64,000 bases of DNA from Paracoccaceae bacterium (GCA_030697175.1 JAUYQR010000011.1:62001-126000), one strand, 5' to 3'. Shown: positions 55,620-64,000, counted from the first letter of the stretch. Made by a program: numbers and translations. The notes: generated from the sequence alone by a model not told the origin.

Positions 55620-57236
55620 TTAAGGCTGCGTGGCCTTCACATCGTCACCCGTCACGGCCAGAAACGCCACCCCGTTCGGTCCCAGCACTAGCCGCCCGTC
55701 AACGGGCGCCGCAGCCAATGACGGCCCGACCAGCCCGCCTGTGCCGCTTACGTGCAAACTGACCGCCACGGGCGACAGGTTGAACAGGCACAAGAGGCTC
55801 TCTCCCGCCGCCTCGCGCACGAAGCCCAACACCGGCTCTCCCACATCCAGAAACCGCGTCCGCCCAGCGCCAAGCGCCTTGGACCCTTTGCGAAACGCAA
55901 TCACCTCGCGGTAATGTTCCAGCACCGACCCCGCGACCCCTGCCTGCCCCGCCACATGCCGCGCCAGTTGCAGCGGCTTTACCGGCAGCCACGGCTGCAC
56001 CGTGGAAAACCCGCCATGATCCGACCCATCCCAGACCATCGGCGTTCGCGTGTTGTCGCGCCCCACCGGCTCGGGCCAGAAGGCGATGCCCTGCGGATCG
56101 GTCAGTTCATCGAAGGAAAGCTCGGTATCGGTTTGCCCCAACTCCTCGCCCTGCCAAAGGCAGATCGAGCCCTCGAACGACAGCAACAGCGACCCCGCCT
56201 GCTTGGCCAGCGCATCCTGACTGGCACCATAGATCGCCCACCGGCTGACATGGCGCACCACGTCATGGTTGGAAAAGGCCCACATCGGCCAGCCATCTGG
56301 CGCGCCGGAAAAGAACTCCGACAGCTTGCCGCGAAAGAACGCCGCCGAATACTCATACCCCATCAGCTCGAAGGAATAGCACTGATGCAGCCGCCCCGGA
56401 GCGGTATAATCGCCCATCATCCGGATCGCATGGTGGCTTTCGCCCATCTCGCCCACCGAAGCCGCACCATATTCGTCAAGAAGCGTGCGGATACGTTCCA
56501 TCCACTCCAGGTTCGCGGGCTGGTTCTTGTCGAAAAGGTGATACTGCATCCCGTAGGGGTTGCCCTCTGCCTCTGGTTTCACCCGAAAGTCCGCCGGGTT
56601 GTCGCGCAGCAGGGGATCGTGGAAAAAGTAGTTCACCGTGTCGAAGCGAAACCCGTCCACCCCGCGTTCCAGCCAGAAGCGCAGGTTGCCAAGCGCCCAG
56701 TCCTGCACCGCCGGATTGTGATAGTTCAGGTCGGGCTGGCTGGTCAGAAAGTTATGCAGGTAATACTGCTTGCGCCGCGCGTCCCACGCCCAGGCACTGC
56801 CGCCAAACACCGAAAGCCAGTTCGACGGCGGGCTGCCATCATGGCGGGGGTCGGCCCAGACATACCAGTCGGCTTTCGGGTTCACCCGGTCGGCCCGGCT
56901 TTCGGTGAAGGCGGGGTGCTGGTCGGACGAATGGCTTAACACCTGGTCGATGATGACCTTCAGCCCCAGCCCATGCGCCCGCGCCACCAGCGAGTCGAAA
57001 TCGGCCAAGGTGCCGAACACCGGGTCGACGTCGCAGTAATCGCTGACGTCATAGCCCATGTCCTTCATCGGGCTGCGGAAGAACGGCGAAAGCCAGACCG
57101 CATCAACCCCGAGATCGGCCAGATACGGCAGGCGGCGGGTGATGCCCGGCAGATCCCCGACCCCATCGGCGGTGTCGTCCTGAAACGATCGGGGATAGAC
57201 CTGATAGGTCACCGAACCACGCCACCAGTCTTGCAT
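55620..57236 (-). CDS. Alpha-glucosidase, GH13
   Basis: A 538-residue oligo-1,6-glucosidase/alpha-glucosidase-type enzyme. It begins WWRGSVTYQVYPRSFQDD; conserved regions are DQVLSHSSDQHPAF, GFRFDTVNYFF with nucleophile Asp199, ASVGEMGE with the acid/base Glu, and AFSNHDVVRH with the transition-state Asp. Cytoplasmic; it hydrolyses alpha-glucosides. ATG 57236 is preceded by GGGGAGG at about 7 bases. No sugar transporter is adjacent on this strand, so it may draw on sugars imported elsewhere. Confidence 0.94.
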   Translation of the reverse strand: MQDWWRGSVTYQVYPRSFQDDTADGVGDLPGITRRLPYLADLGVDAVWLSPFFRSPMKDMGYDVSDYCDVDPVFGTLADFDSLVARAHGLGLKVIIDQVLSHSSDQHPAFTESRADRVNPKADWYVWADPRHDGSPPSNWLSVFGGSAWAWDARRKQYYLHNFLTSQPDLNYHNPAVQDWALGNLRFWLERGVDGFRFDTVNYFFHDPLLRDNPADFRVKPEAEGNPYGMQYHLFDKNQPANLEWMERIRTLLDEYGAASVGEMGESHHAIRMMGDYTAPGRLHQCYSFELMGYEYSAAFFRGKLSEFFSGAPDGWPMWAFSNHDVVRHVSRWAIYGASQDALAKQAGSLLLSFEGSICLWQGEELGQTDTELSFDELTDPQGIAFWPEPVGRDNTRTPMVWDGSDHGGFSTVQPWLPVKPLQLARHVAGQAGVAGSVLEHYREVIAFRKGSKALGAGRTRFLDVGEPVLGFVREAAGESLLCLFNLSPVAVSLHVSGTGGLVGPSLAAAPVDGRLVLGPNGVAFLAVTGDDVKATQP

Positions 57237-57439
57237 CCAAGCCTCCCCGTTCACCTTCGGCGCGCATCGCGGCCCGACCCGGCCTGCAACAGCTATCCTT
57301 GCAAAACCGCGCCCGCAATCACGACGATGGCGGCGACAGGGTCCACCCACCCGGATCGGTTGTATCCGGCACAATTCTCCGTTTGACGCGCCCAACCCTT
57401 CGGCGCAAGTTCCGCGCCTTGCCGACGGAGACCTGCCAG

Positions 57440-58678
57440 ATGACCAAAACCTCCATGTTCACCCCGGTGTTGGTGGCGGGCTGCGTGATCCTGATGATCT
57501 CGTTCGCGATCCGCGCAAGTTTTGGGGTTTTCCAGATTCCCGTGGCGACCGAGTTCGGCTGGCCGCGCGCTGATTTCTCGATGGCAATCGCGATCCAGAA
57601 CCTGGCCTGGGGCATCGGGCAGCCGATGTTTTCGGCGTTTGGCGAAAGGTTTGGCGACCGCAAGACGATTGTCATCGGCGCACTTCTGTATTCGCTTGGC
57701 ATGGTGCTGTCGGCCTATGCGATCACGCCGGGGCAGCATCAGGCGCTGGCGATCCTTGTGGGCTTTGGCATCGCCGGCACCGGGTTTGGCGTGATCCTGC
57801 CGCTGATCGGCCGGGCCGCCAGCCCCGAAAAGCGCAGCCTGACGCTGGGCATCGGGTCGGCGATCGGGTCGGCCGGTCAGGTGATCGGGCCGCCCGCGGC
57901 CGAGGCGCTGTTGCAGGTTTACAGCTGGCAAACCGTGTTCCTGATTTTTTCGGTCGTGATCCTGACCACGCTTCTGGCGCTGCCGTTCCTGCGCGCCCCC
58001 GACAAGACGCAGCGCAGGGCCGAGCCCGAGGAAAGCATGCTGACCGTCGTGTCGCGGGCGTTCCGCGACCCGTCCTATGCGCTGATCTTCCTTGGCTTTT
58101 TCTCGTGCGGCTATCAGCTTGGCTTCATCACCGCGCATTTCCCCGCCTTCATCACCGAGGTTTGCGGCCCGATTGACCCCGGCGGGATGCTGGCCGGGAT
58201 GGGGATCACGACGACCTCGGCCTTGGGCGCGACCGCCATCGCGGTGATCGGCATTGCCAACATCGGAGGATCGGTCCTGTCGGGCTGGCTGGGTGCGCAT
58301 TTCCCGAAGAAATACCTTCTGGCGGCGATCTACACCGGGCGGACGCTGGCCTCGGCGATCTTCATCCTGATGCCGATGACGCCGACAACGGTGCTGATCT
58401 ATTCCGCCGTCATGGGCGCGCTGTGGCTGGCCACGGTGCCGCTGACCAGCGGTCTGGTCGCACAGATCTACGGGGTGCGCTACATGGGCACGCTTTACGG
58501 CTTTGTGTTTTTCAGCCACCAGATCGGCAGCTTCATGGGCGTCTGGCTGGGCGGCAAGTTCTACGACCTGAACGGCGATTACAGCCTTGTGTGGTGGATC
58601 GGGGTCGGGGTTGGTGCATTCTCGGCCATCGTGCATCTGCCGATCCGGGAACGCCCGCTGCTGGCGCAGGCCGCCTGA
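57440..58678 (+). CDS. MFS transporter of the monocarboxylate/oxalate-formate type
   Basis: A 412-residue, 12-helix transporter. The helix-1 sequence FAIRASFGVFQIPVATEFGW and the following FSMAIAIQNLAWGIGQP match the MCT-like/OFA branch that moves organic acids. ATG 57440 (MTKTSMFTPVLVAGC) is chosen; an upstream frame adds an unrelated Arg-rich stretch. It starts a plus-strand group and ends 3 bases before a second MFS gene, so the two are co-transcribed. The substrate is unknown. Confidence 0.88.
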   Translation: MTKTSMFTPVLVAGCVILMISFAIRASFGVFQIPVATEFGWPRADFSMAIAIQNLAWGIGQPMFSAFGERFGDRKTIVIGALLYSLGMVLSAYAITPGQHQALAILVGFGIAGTGFGVILPLIGRAASPEKRSLTLGIGSAIGSAGQVIGPPAAEALLQVYSWQTVFLIFSVVILTTLLALPFLRAPDKTQRRAEPEESMLTVVSRAFRDPSYALIFLGFFSCGYQLGFITAHFPAFITEVCGPIDPGGMLAGMGITTTSALGATAIAVIGIANIGGSVLSGWLGAHFPKKYLLAAIYTGRTLASAIFILMPMTPTTVLIYSAVMGALWLATVPLTSGLVAQIYGVRYMGTLYGFVFFSHQIGSFMGVWLGGKFYDLNGDYSLVWWIGVGVGAFSAIVHLPIRERPLLAQAA

Positions 58679-58681
58679 GCG

Positions 58682-59839
58682 ATGCGCGCGGGAATTGCCT
58701 CGCTGCTGGTGGCCTATGTGCTGAGCCAGTTCTACCGGGCGTTTCTGGCCGTGCTGTCGCCGGTGCTGCAGGCAGACCTTGGCGCCAGCGCGGCCGACCT
58801 CGCCTCGGCGTCGGGATGGTGGTTTGTGGCCTTTGCGGCGATGCAACTGCCGATCGGATCGGCGCTGGATCGGTTCGGTCCAAGACGCACCGCTGCCAGC
58901 CTGATGGCGGTGGGCGCGGGCGGGGCCGCCCTTTTTGCCGCCGCCACCAGTGCCTTGCACCTGAAGGTCGCGATGGCGCTGATCGGGGTGGGTTGCGCGC
59001 CGGTGCTGATGGCCAGCTATTTCATCTTTGCCCGCAGCTTTTCGCCCGCCGTGTTCGGCACGCTGGCGGGGGCGACCATCGGGTTTGGTGCGCTTGGCAA
59101 CATCGCGTCGTCGCTGCCCCTGTCGGCGGCGGTCGAGGCGTTCGGCTGGCGGCCCACGGTGGCGGCGCTTGCGGTGGTCACGGCGCTGACGGCTGCGGCG
59201 ATGGCGGTTCTGGTGAAAGACCCCGAACGCGCGCCGTCACAGGCCAGGGGCTCGCTTCTTGATCTTTTGCGAATGCCGGCGATCTGGCCGATCCTTGCGA
59301 TGATGACGGTGTGCTACACCCCGATCGCTGGTCTGCGCGGCTTCTGGGTTGGCCCCTATTACACCGACATGCACGGTTTCGACCGGCTTCAGGTCGGCGA
59401 GGTTGGCCTGTGGATCGGCATCGCGATGGTCGTGGGCAACTTTGCCTACGGACCGCTGGACCGGGTGCTGGGGTCGCGCAAGTGGGTGATCTTTGCGGGC
59501 AACGCCCTTACCACGCTGTGCCTTTTCGGGCTGTGGTGGTTCGCTGCCGCGCCACCTGCCGTGGCGACCGGCCTTCTGATCGCAGCCGGGTTCCTTGGTG
59601 CCAGCTTCCCGATGGTGATCGCGCATGGCCGGGCGTTCTTTCCGCCGCACCTGATGGGGCGGGGCGTGACACTTCTCAACCTCTTTGGCATCGCCCCTAT
59701 CGGTCTGGCGCAATTCGCCACCGGCCGCATCTACACCAATACACCCGAGGCACCCTATCAGGCGGTGTTCCTGTTCTTTGCCGTGACCACCGCCATTGGC
59801 CTTTTTGTCTATCTGTGGTCACAAGACCGGACCGACTGA
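58682..59839 (+). CDS. MFS transporter
   Basis: A 385-residue, 12-helix transporter beginning MRAGIASLLVAYVLSQFYRA. It belongs to a different MFS branch from its neighbour (FVAFAAMQLPIGSALDRFGPRR is the cytoplasmic loop 2-3 region). The substrate is unknown. Tandem, apparently co-transcribed MFS genes suggest related or complementary transport. Confidence 0.87.
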   Translation: MRAGIASLLVAYVLSQFYRAFLAVLSPVLQADLGASAADLASASGWWFVAFAAMQLPIGSALDRFGPRRTAASLMAVGAGGAALFAAATSALHLKVAMALIGVGCAPVLMASYFIFARSFSPAVFGTLAGATIGFGALGNIASSLPLSAAVEAFGWRPTVAALAVVTALTAAAMAVLVKDPERAPSQARGSLLDLLRMPAIWPILAMMTVCYTPIAGLRGFWVGPYYTDMHGFDRLQVGEVGLWIGIAMVVGNFAYGPLDRVLGSRKWVIFAGNALTTLCLFGLWWFAAAPPAVATGLLIAAGFLGASFPMVIAHGRAFFPPHLMGRGVTLLNLFGIAPIGLAQFATGRIYTNTPEAPYQAVFLFFAVTTAIGLFVYLWSQDRTD

Positions 59840-59918
59840 CCGCACCCCCTTTCCCCCGCCCGGTCCTTGCGCTAACAGGCCCCGTCCCCATGCCGGGGGC
59901 GCACAAAGGAGAACCCCG

Positions 59919-60941
59919 ATGGGCTACAAGGTCGTCGTCGCGGGTGCCACGGGCAACGTGGGCCGCGAAATGCTGAACATCCTCGCCGAGCGCGAGTTTC
60001 CCGTGGACGAGATCGTGGCGCTCGCGTCGCGCAAATCTCTGGGCACCGAAGTCAGCTTTGGCGACAAGACCTTGAAATGCAAGGATCTGGACACGTTCGA
60101 TTTCACCGGCTGGGACATTGCGCTGTTTGCCATCGGGTCGGACGCGACCAAGATCTACGCGCCGAAGGCCGCAGGTGCGGGCTGCATCGTGATCGACAAC
60201 TCGTCGCTCTACCGCTACGACCCCGACGTGCCGCTGATCGTGCCGGAAGTGAACGCGCACGCGATCATGGGCTATGCCAGGAAGAACATCATCGCCAACC
60301 CCAACTGCTCGACCGCGCAGATGGTGGTGGCGCTGAAGCCGCTGCATGACCGCGCCACGATCAAGCGGGTCGTCGTCTCGACCTACCAGTCGGTTTCGGG
60401 TGCCGGGAAAGAGGGCATGGACGAGCTTTGGAACCAGACCAAGGCGATCTACAACCCGACCGACAACGTGCCGCCGTCGAAGTTCCCCAAGCAGATCGCC
60501 TTCAACGTGATTCCGCATATCGACGTCTTCCTGGACAGTGGCGAGACCAAGGAAGAATGGAAGATGGTGGCCGAGACGAAGAAGATCCTCGACCCGAAGA
60601 TCAAGGTCACCGCCACTTGCGTCCGGGTGCCGGTGTTCGTCGGCCATTCCGAAGCGATCAACATCGAGTTCGAGGAATTCCTTGATTGGCAGGAAGCCCA
60701 GGACATCTTGCGCGAAGCCCCCGGCATCATGCTGATCGACAAGCGTGAACCCGGTGGCTACATCACGCCGATCGAATGTGTGGGCGAGTTTGCCACCTAT
60801 GTCAGCCGGGTGCGGCAGGACAGCACCATCGAAAACGGCCTGTCGCTGTGGTGCGTATCCGACAACCTGCGCAAGGGCGCGGCGCTGAACGCGGTGCAGA
60901 TCGCCGAGCTGCTTGGCTCGAAAGTCCTGAAGAAAGGCTGA
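59919..60941 (+). CDS. asd: Aspartate-semialdehyde dehydrogenase
   Basis: A 340-residue enzyme that reduces aspartyl phosphate to aspartate semialdehyde on the route to lysine/diaminopimelate, threonine and methionine. NADPH loop VVVAGATGNVGREML at 5-19; nucleophile Cys130 in ANPNCSTAQ; substrate-binding segment CVRVPVFVGHSEA with the catalytic His. AAAGGAGAA precedes ATG 59919. Full length, single copy here; it ends facing the PII-like gene. Confidence 0.96.
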   Translation: MGYKVVVAGATGNVGREMLNILAEREFPVDEIVALASRKSLGTEVSFGDKTLKCKDLDTFDFTGWDIALFAIGSDATKIYAPKAAGAGCIVIDNSSLYRYDPDVPLIVPEVNAHAIMGYARKNIIANPNCSTAQMVVALKPLHDRATIKRVVVSTYQSVSGAGKEGMDELWNQTKAIYNPTDNVPPSKFPKQIAFNVIPHIDVFLDSGETKEEWKMVAETKKILDPKIKVTATCVRVPVFVGHSEAINIEFEEFLDWQEAQDILREAPGIMLIDKREPGGYITPIECVGEFATYVSRVRQDSTIENGLSLWCVSDNLRKGAALNAVQIAELLGSKVLKKG

Positions 60942-60949
60942 TCCAGCCG

Positions 60950-60975
60950 CTGACGGTCGCGACAGCGGCCGTCAG
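60950..60975. terminator. Hairpin between converging asd and PII-like genes
   Basis: CTGACGGTCGC at 60950-60960 pairs with GCGGCCGTCAG at 60965-60975: 11 pairs, one of them T-G, with a GACA loop. The stop codon of the minus-strand gene (60972-60974) is inside the right arm. There is no U-run, so Rho-independent action is uncertain. Confidence 0.5.
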
Positions 60976-61280
60976 AACCGCTCGGCGCGCAGAACTTCGG
61001 TATCGGTGATCGACACCAGGCCGATGTGACGTTCAACCACCGTGAAGGCCGCGTCCAGAAGCGTATCCAGCCGGTCGGGGCGGATCAGGCAGATCACCGC
61101 CACCATCCCGGCCCGGCCCACCTGCCCTTCGCGCGTCCAACGGCCAGAGCGGCCCGACCCGCCCAGAACCGGCAACACGGTAAAGCCGGTGACACCCGCC
61201 TTTTCCAGCGCCGCCGTCAGCCGCGTTTCCATCGGCGCTTCGATGATGATTTCAACGCGCTTGGCGGGATGGGTCTGCAT
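60972..61280 (-). CDS. PII-like (SbtB/CPII-type) signalling protein
   Basis: A 102-residue protein of the PII-like group. It has the beta-alpha-beta start KRVEIIIEAPMETRLTAALEKAGVTGFTVLPV, a T-loop-like GGSGRSGRWTREGQVGRAG and a second repeat MVAVICLIRPDRLDTLLDAAF with the end ITDTEVLRAERF. It lies 3 bases after an SbtA-type bicarbonate transporter gene. SbtB and CPII proteins bind adenine nucleotides and sense inorganic carbon; a regulatory role on the transporter is inferred by analogy. The usual PII uridylylation Tyr is not obvious. Confidence 0.82.
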   Translation of the reverse strand: MQTHPAKRVEIIIEAPMETRLTAALEKAGVTGFTVLPVLGGSGRSGRWTREGQVGRAGMVAVICLIRPDRLDTLLDAAFTVVERHIGLVSITDTEVLRAERF

Positions 61281-61283
61281 CGG

Positions 61284-62258
61284 TCAGCCTCCGAAGGCTT
61301 GGGCTATGGCCACATAGGCAGGGATGCCAAGCGTCAGGTTGAACGGGAAGGTAACGCCCAGCGAAAGCGTCAGATACAGCGCGGGGTTCGCCTCGGGCAG
61401 GGCCACACGCATCGCCGCCGGCACCGCGATGTAGGAGGCCGAGGCCGCCAGCACCATCATCAGCGCCACGCCGCCGGTCGACAGCCCAACGCCAAGTCCC
61501 ACCACCAGACCCGCCGCCGCGCCGATGATCGGCATCAGGATGCCAAAGGCCAGCGCACCGGCCGTCAGCACGCCCTTGGCCGCCTTCAGCCCACGACCCG
61601 CCACCAGCCCCATGTCCAGCAGGAACAGGCACAGGATCCCCTGAAACGGGGCCACGATGAAGGCGTCGATCCGCTCCATCCCCTTGGCCCCGGTGACAAG
61701 ACCAATCACGAACGACCCGACCAACAGCACGATGGACCCGTTCAGCAGGATCTCGCGCCACAGGTCGGCGTCCATCTTGGCAGCCTGGCCCGACCGCGCC
61801 ACCAGCCAAAGCGCCGACACGATGGCCGGTGCTTCCATCGCCGCCGCCACGGCCACCATGTAGCCTTCGGAGGCAATGCCCGACGATTGCAGCACCGAGG
61901 TCGCCGTCACGAAGGTGACAATGGAAATCGACCCGTAATGCGCCGCGACCGCCGCCGCATCGATGGCCGACAACCGTGTAAGCACTTTCAGCAGCGCAAA
62001 GGCCACGAAGGGCAGCCCGAACGACAGCACCACCCCGCCAAGGATCGCCAGCCCAAGGCTTGCGTCCAGCCCGTGATCGTTCACCGCGACGCCGCCCTTG
62101 AAGCCGATGGCGAACAACAGGTAGATCGACATGGTCTTGGCCGCAGCTTCGGGGATCGTCAGCTCCGACCGCGCCAGAGACGCGGCCACCCCCAGTGCAA
62201 AGCACAGGATCATCGGGGTCAGCAGGTTGGCCGCTGCGAGTGAAAGAATGTCCTGCAT
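61284..62258 (-). CDS. SbtA-type sodium-dependent bicarbonate transporter
   Basis: A 324-residue membrane protein with about ten hydrophobic segments and an internal repeat, matching the SbtA/DUF897 family (LLTPMILCFALGVAASLARSEL at the start; AHYGSISIVTFVTATSVLQ and PALYLTLSLGVTFPFNLTLG are the conserved blocks). SbtA imports HCO3- with Na+ in cyanobacteria. It lies immediately after the carbonic anhydrase gene (no gap) and 3 bases before the PII-like gene, a compact inorganic-carbon cassette. Confidence 0.88.
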   Translation of the reverse strand: MQDILSLAAANLLTPMILCFALGVAASLARSELTIPEAAAKTMSIYLLFAIGFKGGVAVNDHGLDASLGLAILGGVVLSFGLPFVAFALLKVLTRLSAIDAAAVAAHYGSISIVTFVTATSVLQSSGIASEGYMVAVAAAMEAPAIVSALWLVARSGQAAKMDADLWREILLNGSIVLLVGSFVIGLVTGAKGMERIDAFIVAPFQGILCLFLLDMGLVAGRGLKAAKGVLTAGALAFGILMPIIGAAAGLVVGLGVGLSTGGVALMMVLAASASYIAVPAAMRVALPEANPALYLTLSLGVTFPFNLTLGIPAYVAIAQAFGG

Positions 62259-62906
62259 CTAGACCGCCACAAAGCTGTTTTGCGCTGGGTCGTGGTATTC
62301 CAGCCCGCCCTCGCCGATGTCTGTCCACAAGCCATGCAGAGTCAACCGTTCATCCTCGACCGCCTCCTTGACGAAGGGAAAGGTCAGCAGATTCTCAAGG
62401 CTGATCAGGACGGCCTCCTTTTCCAGCGCCGGCATGATCTGATCGGCATGCAGATGCGCCACGCGGGTATAGCCGGGGCGCAGGATATCCATCCAGCGGC
62501 CCACGAAGGACGACTTCTCCTCAAGCTCGGGTGCAAGCCCCGAACACATGTCATGGCAGCCCTTCACGCCGCCGCAGTTGGAATGGCCCAGCACCACGAT
62601 ATGCGCGACACCCAGACTGCTGACCGCATACTCCACCGCCGCCGAGGTGCCGTGATACTCGCCGTCGGGGTTATAGGGCGGCACCAGGTTGGCCACGTTG
62701 CGGTGGATGAAGAACTCGCCCTCATCCGCCCCGAAGATCGACGTGACATGCACCCGGCTGTCGCAGCAGGAAATCACCATCGCCCGCGGATGCTGGCCCG
62801 ACGCGGCAAGCCTGCGATACCACGCCCGGTTTTCCTGATAGGTGGTGGCGCGCCACCCCAGGAACCGCTGGATCAGGTAGCCGGGCAAGGGACGAACGAA
62901 CTGCAT
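62259..62906 (-). CDS. Beta-carbonic anhydrase
   Basis: A 215-residue zinc enzyme interconverting CO2 and bicarbonate. Ligands: Cys47 in SCCDSRV (with the Asp49-Arg51 dyad), His108 and Cys111 in LGHSNCGGV. Clearly beta-class. ATG 62906 (MQFVRPLPGYL) has GAAGGAAG 7 bases upstream and is preferred to the longer frame starting at 62948, which adds an Arg-rich stretch. First gene of a three-gene cassette with SbtA and the PII-like gene. Confidence 0.94.
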   Translation of the reverse strand: MQFVRPLPGYLIQRFLGWRATTYQENRAWYRRLAASGQHPRAMVISCCDSRVHVTSIFGADEGEFFIHRNVANLVPPYNPDGEYHGTSAAVEYAVSSLGVAHIVVLGHSNCGGVKGCHDMCSGLAPELEEKSSFVGRWMDILRPGYTRVAHLHADQIMPALEKEAVLISLENLLTFPFVKEAVEDERLTLHGLWTDIGEGGLEYHDPAQNSFVAV

Positions 62907-63063
62907 CAGGCGCTTCCTTCGGTCGGACCCTCGCTGTCTAGGCGGCATTTGGCGAAAATTCGAGAGGCAAATTCTGCCGCCGCCGCGCCACCCGCAACGA
63001 AATCTTCAGCATGGCGCGCAAAGCATGGTGTCGGGTGTGATGGGCAACGGTTGGGGTAACCAG

Positions 63064-63444
63064 ATGAACAAGATAACGGCTCTCAGGCCGCGTGAGGTCG
63101 TGCGACAGGACGCCGAACCGATCGCCGCGATCTACCGCAACCTCGGCGCGCCGACGGCCGAACAGATGGTGACGCGCGCGCTGGGGGAACTTGCGCTGAC
63201 GATGGCGGGGATCGCGGCGCAGGTAAAGGCGCACGATCTGGCCGACCTTGCGCGGCAGTTGACGCGGCTGCGGCGGATGGCGGAAAACCTGGGTCTGACC
63301 AGCCTCGGCGCGGTGTCGGACGATGTCCGGATCTGCCTGGAACGGTCGGACAACACCGCTTTTGCCGCCGTCTGGGCGCGGCTGTTGCGGGTGGCGGAAC
63401 GGTCGATCGCGCATGAGGAGGGGGTTGTCGACCTGTCGGTCTGA
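63064..63444 (+). CDS. Hypothetical protein, 126 residues
   Basis: I do not recognise a family. The protein is mostly helical and rich in Ala, Leu and Arg, with the patterned stretch MVTRALGELALTMAGIAAQVKAHDLADLARQLTRLRRMAENLGL that could form an amphipathic helix bundle. No membrane segment, signal peptide or catalytic motif is seen. ATG 63064 (MNKITALRPREVV) is chosen because the preceding residues are unlike a protein start. It is divergent from the carbonic anhydrase cassette and followed by the aminopeptidase gene. Confidence 0.75.
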   Translation: MNKITALRPREVVRQDAEPIAAIYRNLGAPTAEQMVTRALGELALTMAGIAAQVKAHDLADLARQLTRLRRMAENLGLTSLGAVSDDVRICLERSDNTAFAAVWARLLRVAERSIAHEEGVVDLSV

Positions 63445-63535
63445 CCGGCCATGCTCACGCGGCGCCGTCAGCGCACTGGACCTGCGATGCAGCCGGGCCT
63501 AGAACCCTTGCATCCGCAGCAACCAAAAGCCTGTC

Positions 63536-64000
63536 ATGTCACCAGATCCGCTGAAACCGGCCTTCGCCGACCCTGGCGCACCCAGCCTGCCGCTGCACGC
63601 GGTGCGCGCCAATGACCTGCCCGCCTTTCTGGCCGGACCGGGCGCGCGCTGGCAAGGCTGGCTGACCGCGTCGGGGTTTGAGGCCAGCCTCGGCGACGTG
63701 CGGCTGCTGCCCGGCGCGGATGCCACGCTTGCCGGGGCGGTGGTCGGGGCGGTGGTCGGGGCGGTGGTCGGGCTTGGCACCGACACGGCGCGCCGCCGCC
63801 AGCGCTTTGGTCTGGCCAAGGCCGCAACCACGCTGCCTGCGGGCAACTGGGCGCTGCACGGCCCGCTTGATCCTGCCGAACGGACCGAGGCAGCACTTGG
63901 CTGGCTGCTGGCGGGTTACCGGTTCGACCGCTATCGCCCCGCGCGCAAGCCCGCAGCGCGGCCGCGCCTGTGCTGCCCGGAAGGCGTCGATGCAGCCCGC
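63536..64000 (+). CDS. Leucyl aminopeptidase family (M17), N-terminal part, cut by window edge
   Basis: The frame from ATG 63536 is open to the last base (155 codons) and begins MSPDPLKPAFADPG. The pattern AALGWLLAGYRFDRYRP followed by RLCCPEGVDAAR matches the N-terminal domain of M17 leucyl aminopeptidases just before the catalytic domain, which would lie beyond the window. Residues near 67-79 are AVVGAVVGAVVG, from a 12-bp triplicate (63734-63769). Only the N-terminal domain can be judged, so the call is tentative. Confidence 0.75.
   Translation, partial: MSPDPLKPAFADPGAPSLPLHAVRANDLPAFLAGPGARWQGWLTASGFEASLGDVRLLPGADATLAGAVVGAVVGAVVGLGTDTARRRQRFGLAKAATTLPAGNWALHGPLDPAERTEAALGWLLAGYRFDRYRPARKPAARPRLCCPEGVDAAR
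63734..63769 (+). repeat. In-frame 12-bp tandem repeat, three copies
   Basis: GGGGCGGTGGTC is repeated exactly three times at 63734-63745, 63746-63757 and 63758-63769 and codes for repeated Gly-Ala-Val-Val. It keeps the reading frame of the M17-like gene and would be prone to copy-number change. Confidence 0.85.

Overview
The window is a high-GC, densely coded chromosomal segment from an alphaproteobacterium, most likely of the Rhodobacter/Paracoccus group (Rhodobacterales). This rests on an aerobic-type cobalamin pathway (CobG, CobN, CobO, CobQ), a Tad pilus locus, a De Ley-Doudoroff galactoside operon, many ATGA start/stop overlaps and the general gene neighbourhoods. I saw no rRNA, tRNA, CRISPR array, insertion sequence or phage gene. 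It looks like ordinary core and accessory chromosome.

Layout. (1) 1-18 kb: cobalamin region. A minus-strand operon (DUF1636 ferredoxin-like gene, cobW, cobN, cobG) sits behind one cobalamin riboswitch. cobO runs the other way. A second minus-strand operon (btuD-btuF-btuC type transporter plus cobQ) sits behind a second cobalamin riboswitch. An MFS transporter, def, a PatB/MalY-type C-S lyase, an L,D-transpeptidase and cbiB follow. (2) 17-23 kb: lytic transglycosylase, glycosyltransferase, MOSC-like protein, a probable 39-residue small protein and smc. (3) 23.5-33.5 kb: Tad pilus genes flp, cpaB, a TadG-like gene, two TadE/F-like genes, cpaE, cpaF, tadB and tadC, a terminator, then a LuxR-type regulator and the prepilin peptidase. 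The outer-membrane secretin, CpaD and TadD are not here. (4) 33.5-42 kb: GNAT, FMN reductase, a divergent pair that looks like a split MnmC (FAD oxidase and MnmD), an EamA exporter, then gpmI-envC-ctpA-rppH. (5) 42-55 kb: a complete-looking galactoside uptake and breakdown cluster under an IclR regulator. It holds an ABC sugar importer, GH36 alpha-galactosidase, an SDR dehydrogenase, DgoK, DgoA, an SMP-30 lactonase and GH42 beta-galactosidase, but no galactonate dehydratase. (6) 55-64 kb: GNAT, GH13 alpha-glucosidase, two tandem MFS transporters and asd, then a tight minus-strand cassette of beta-carbonic anhydrase, SbtA-type bicarbonate transporter and PII-like protein. A hypothetical gene and the start of an M17 aminopeptidase close the window.

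The most interesting items are the carbonic anhydrase-SbtA-PII-like cassette in a window with no carboxysome genes; a sugar SDR whose catalytic lysine position is asparagine; a recurring transcript-3'-end element found five times; strong hairpins directly after the first gene of two operons; and short tandem repeats at the stop codon of the sugar ABC ATPase gene. All functional calls come from reading the sequence; no database search was possible.
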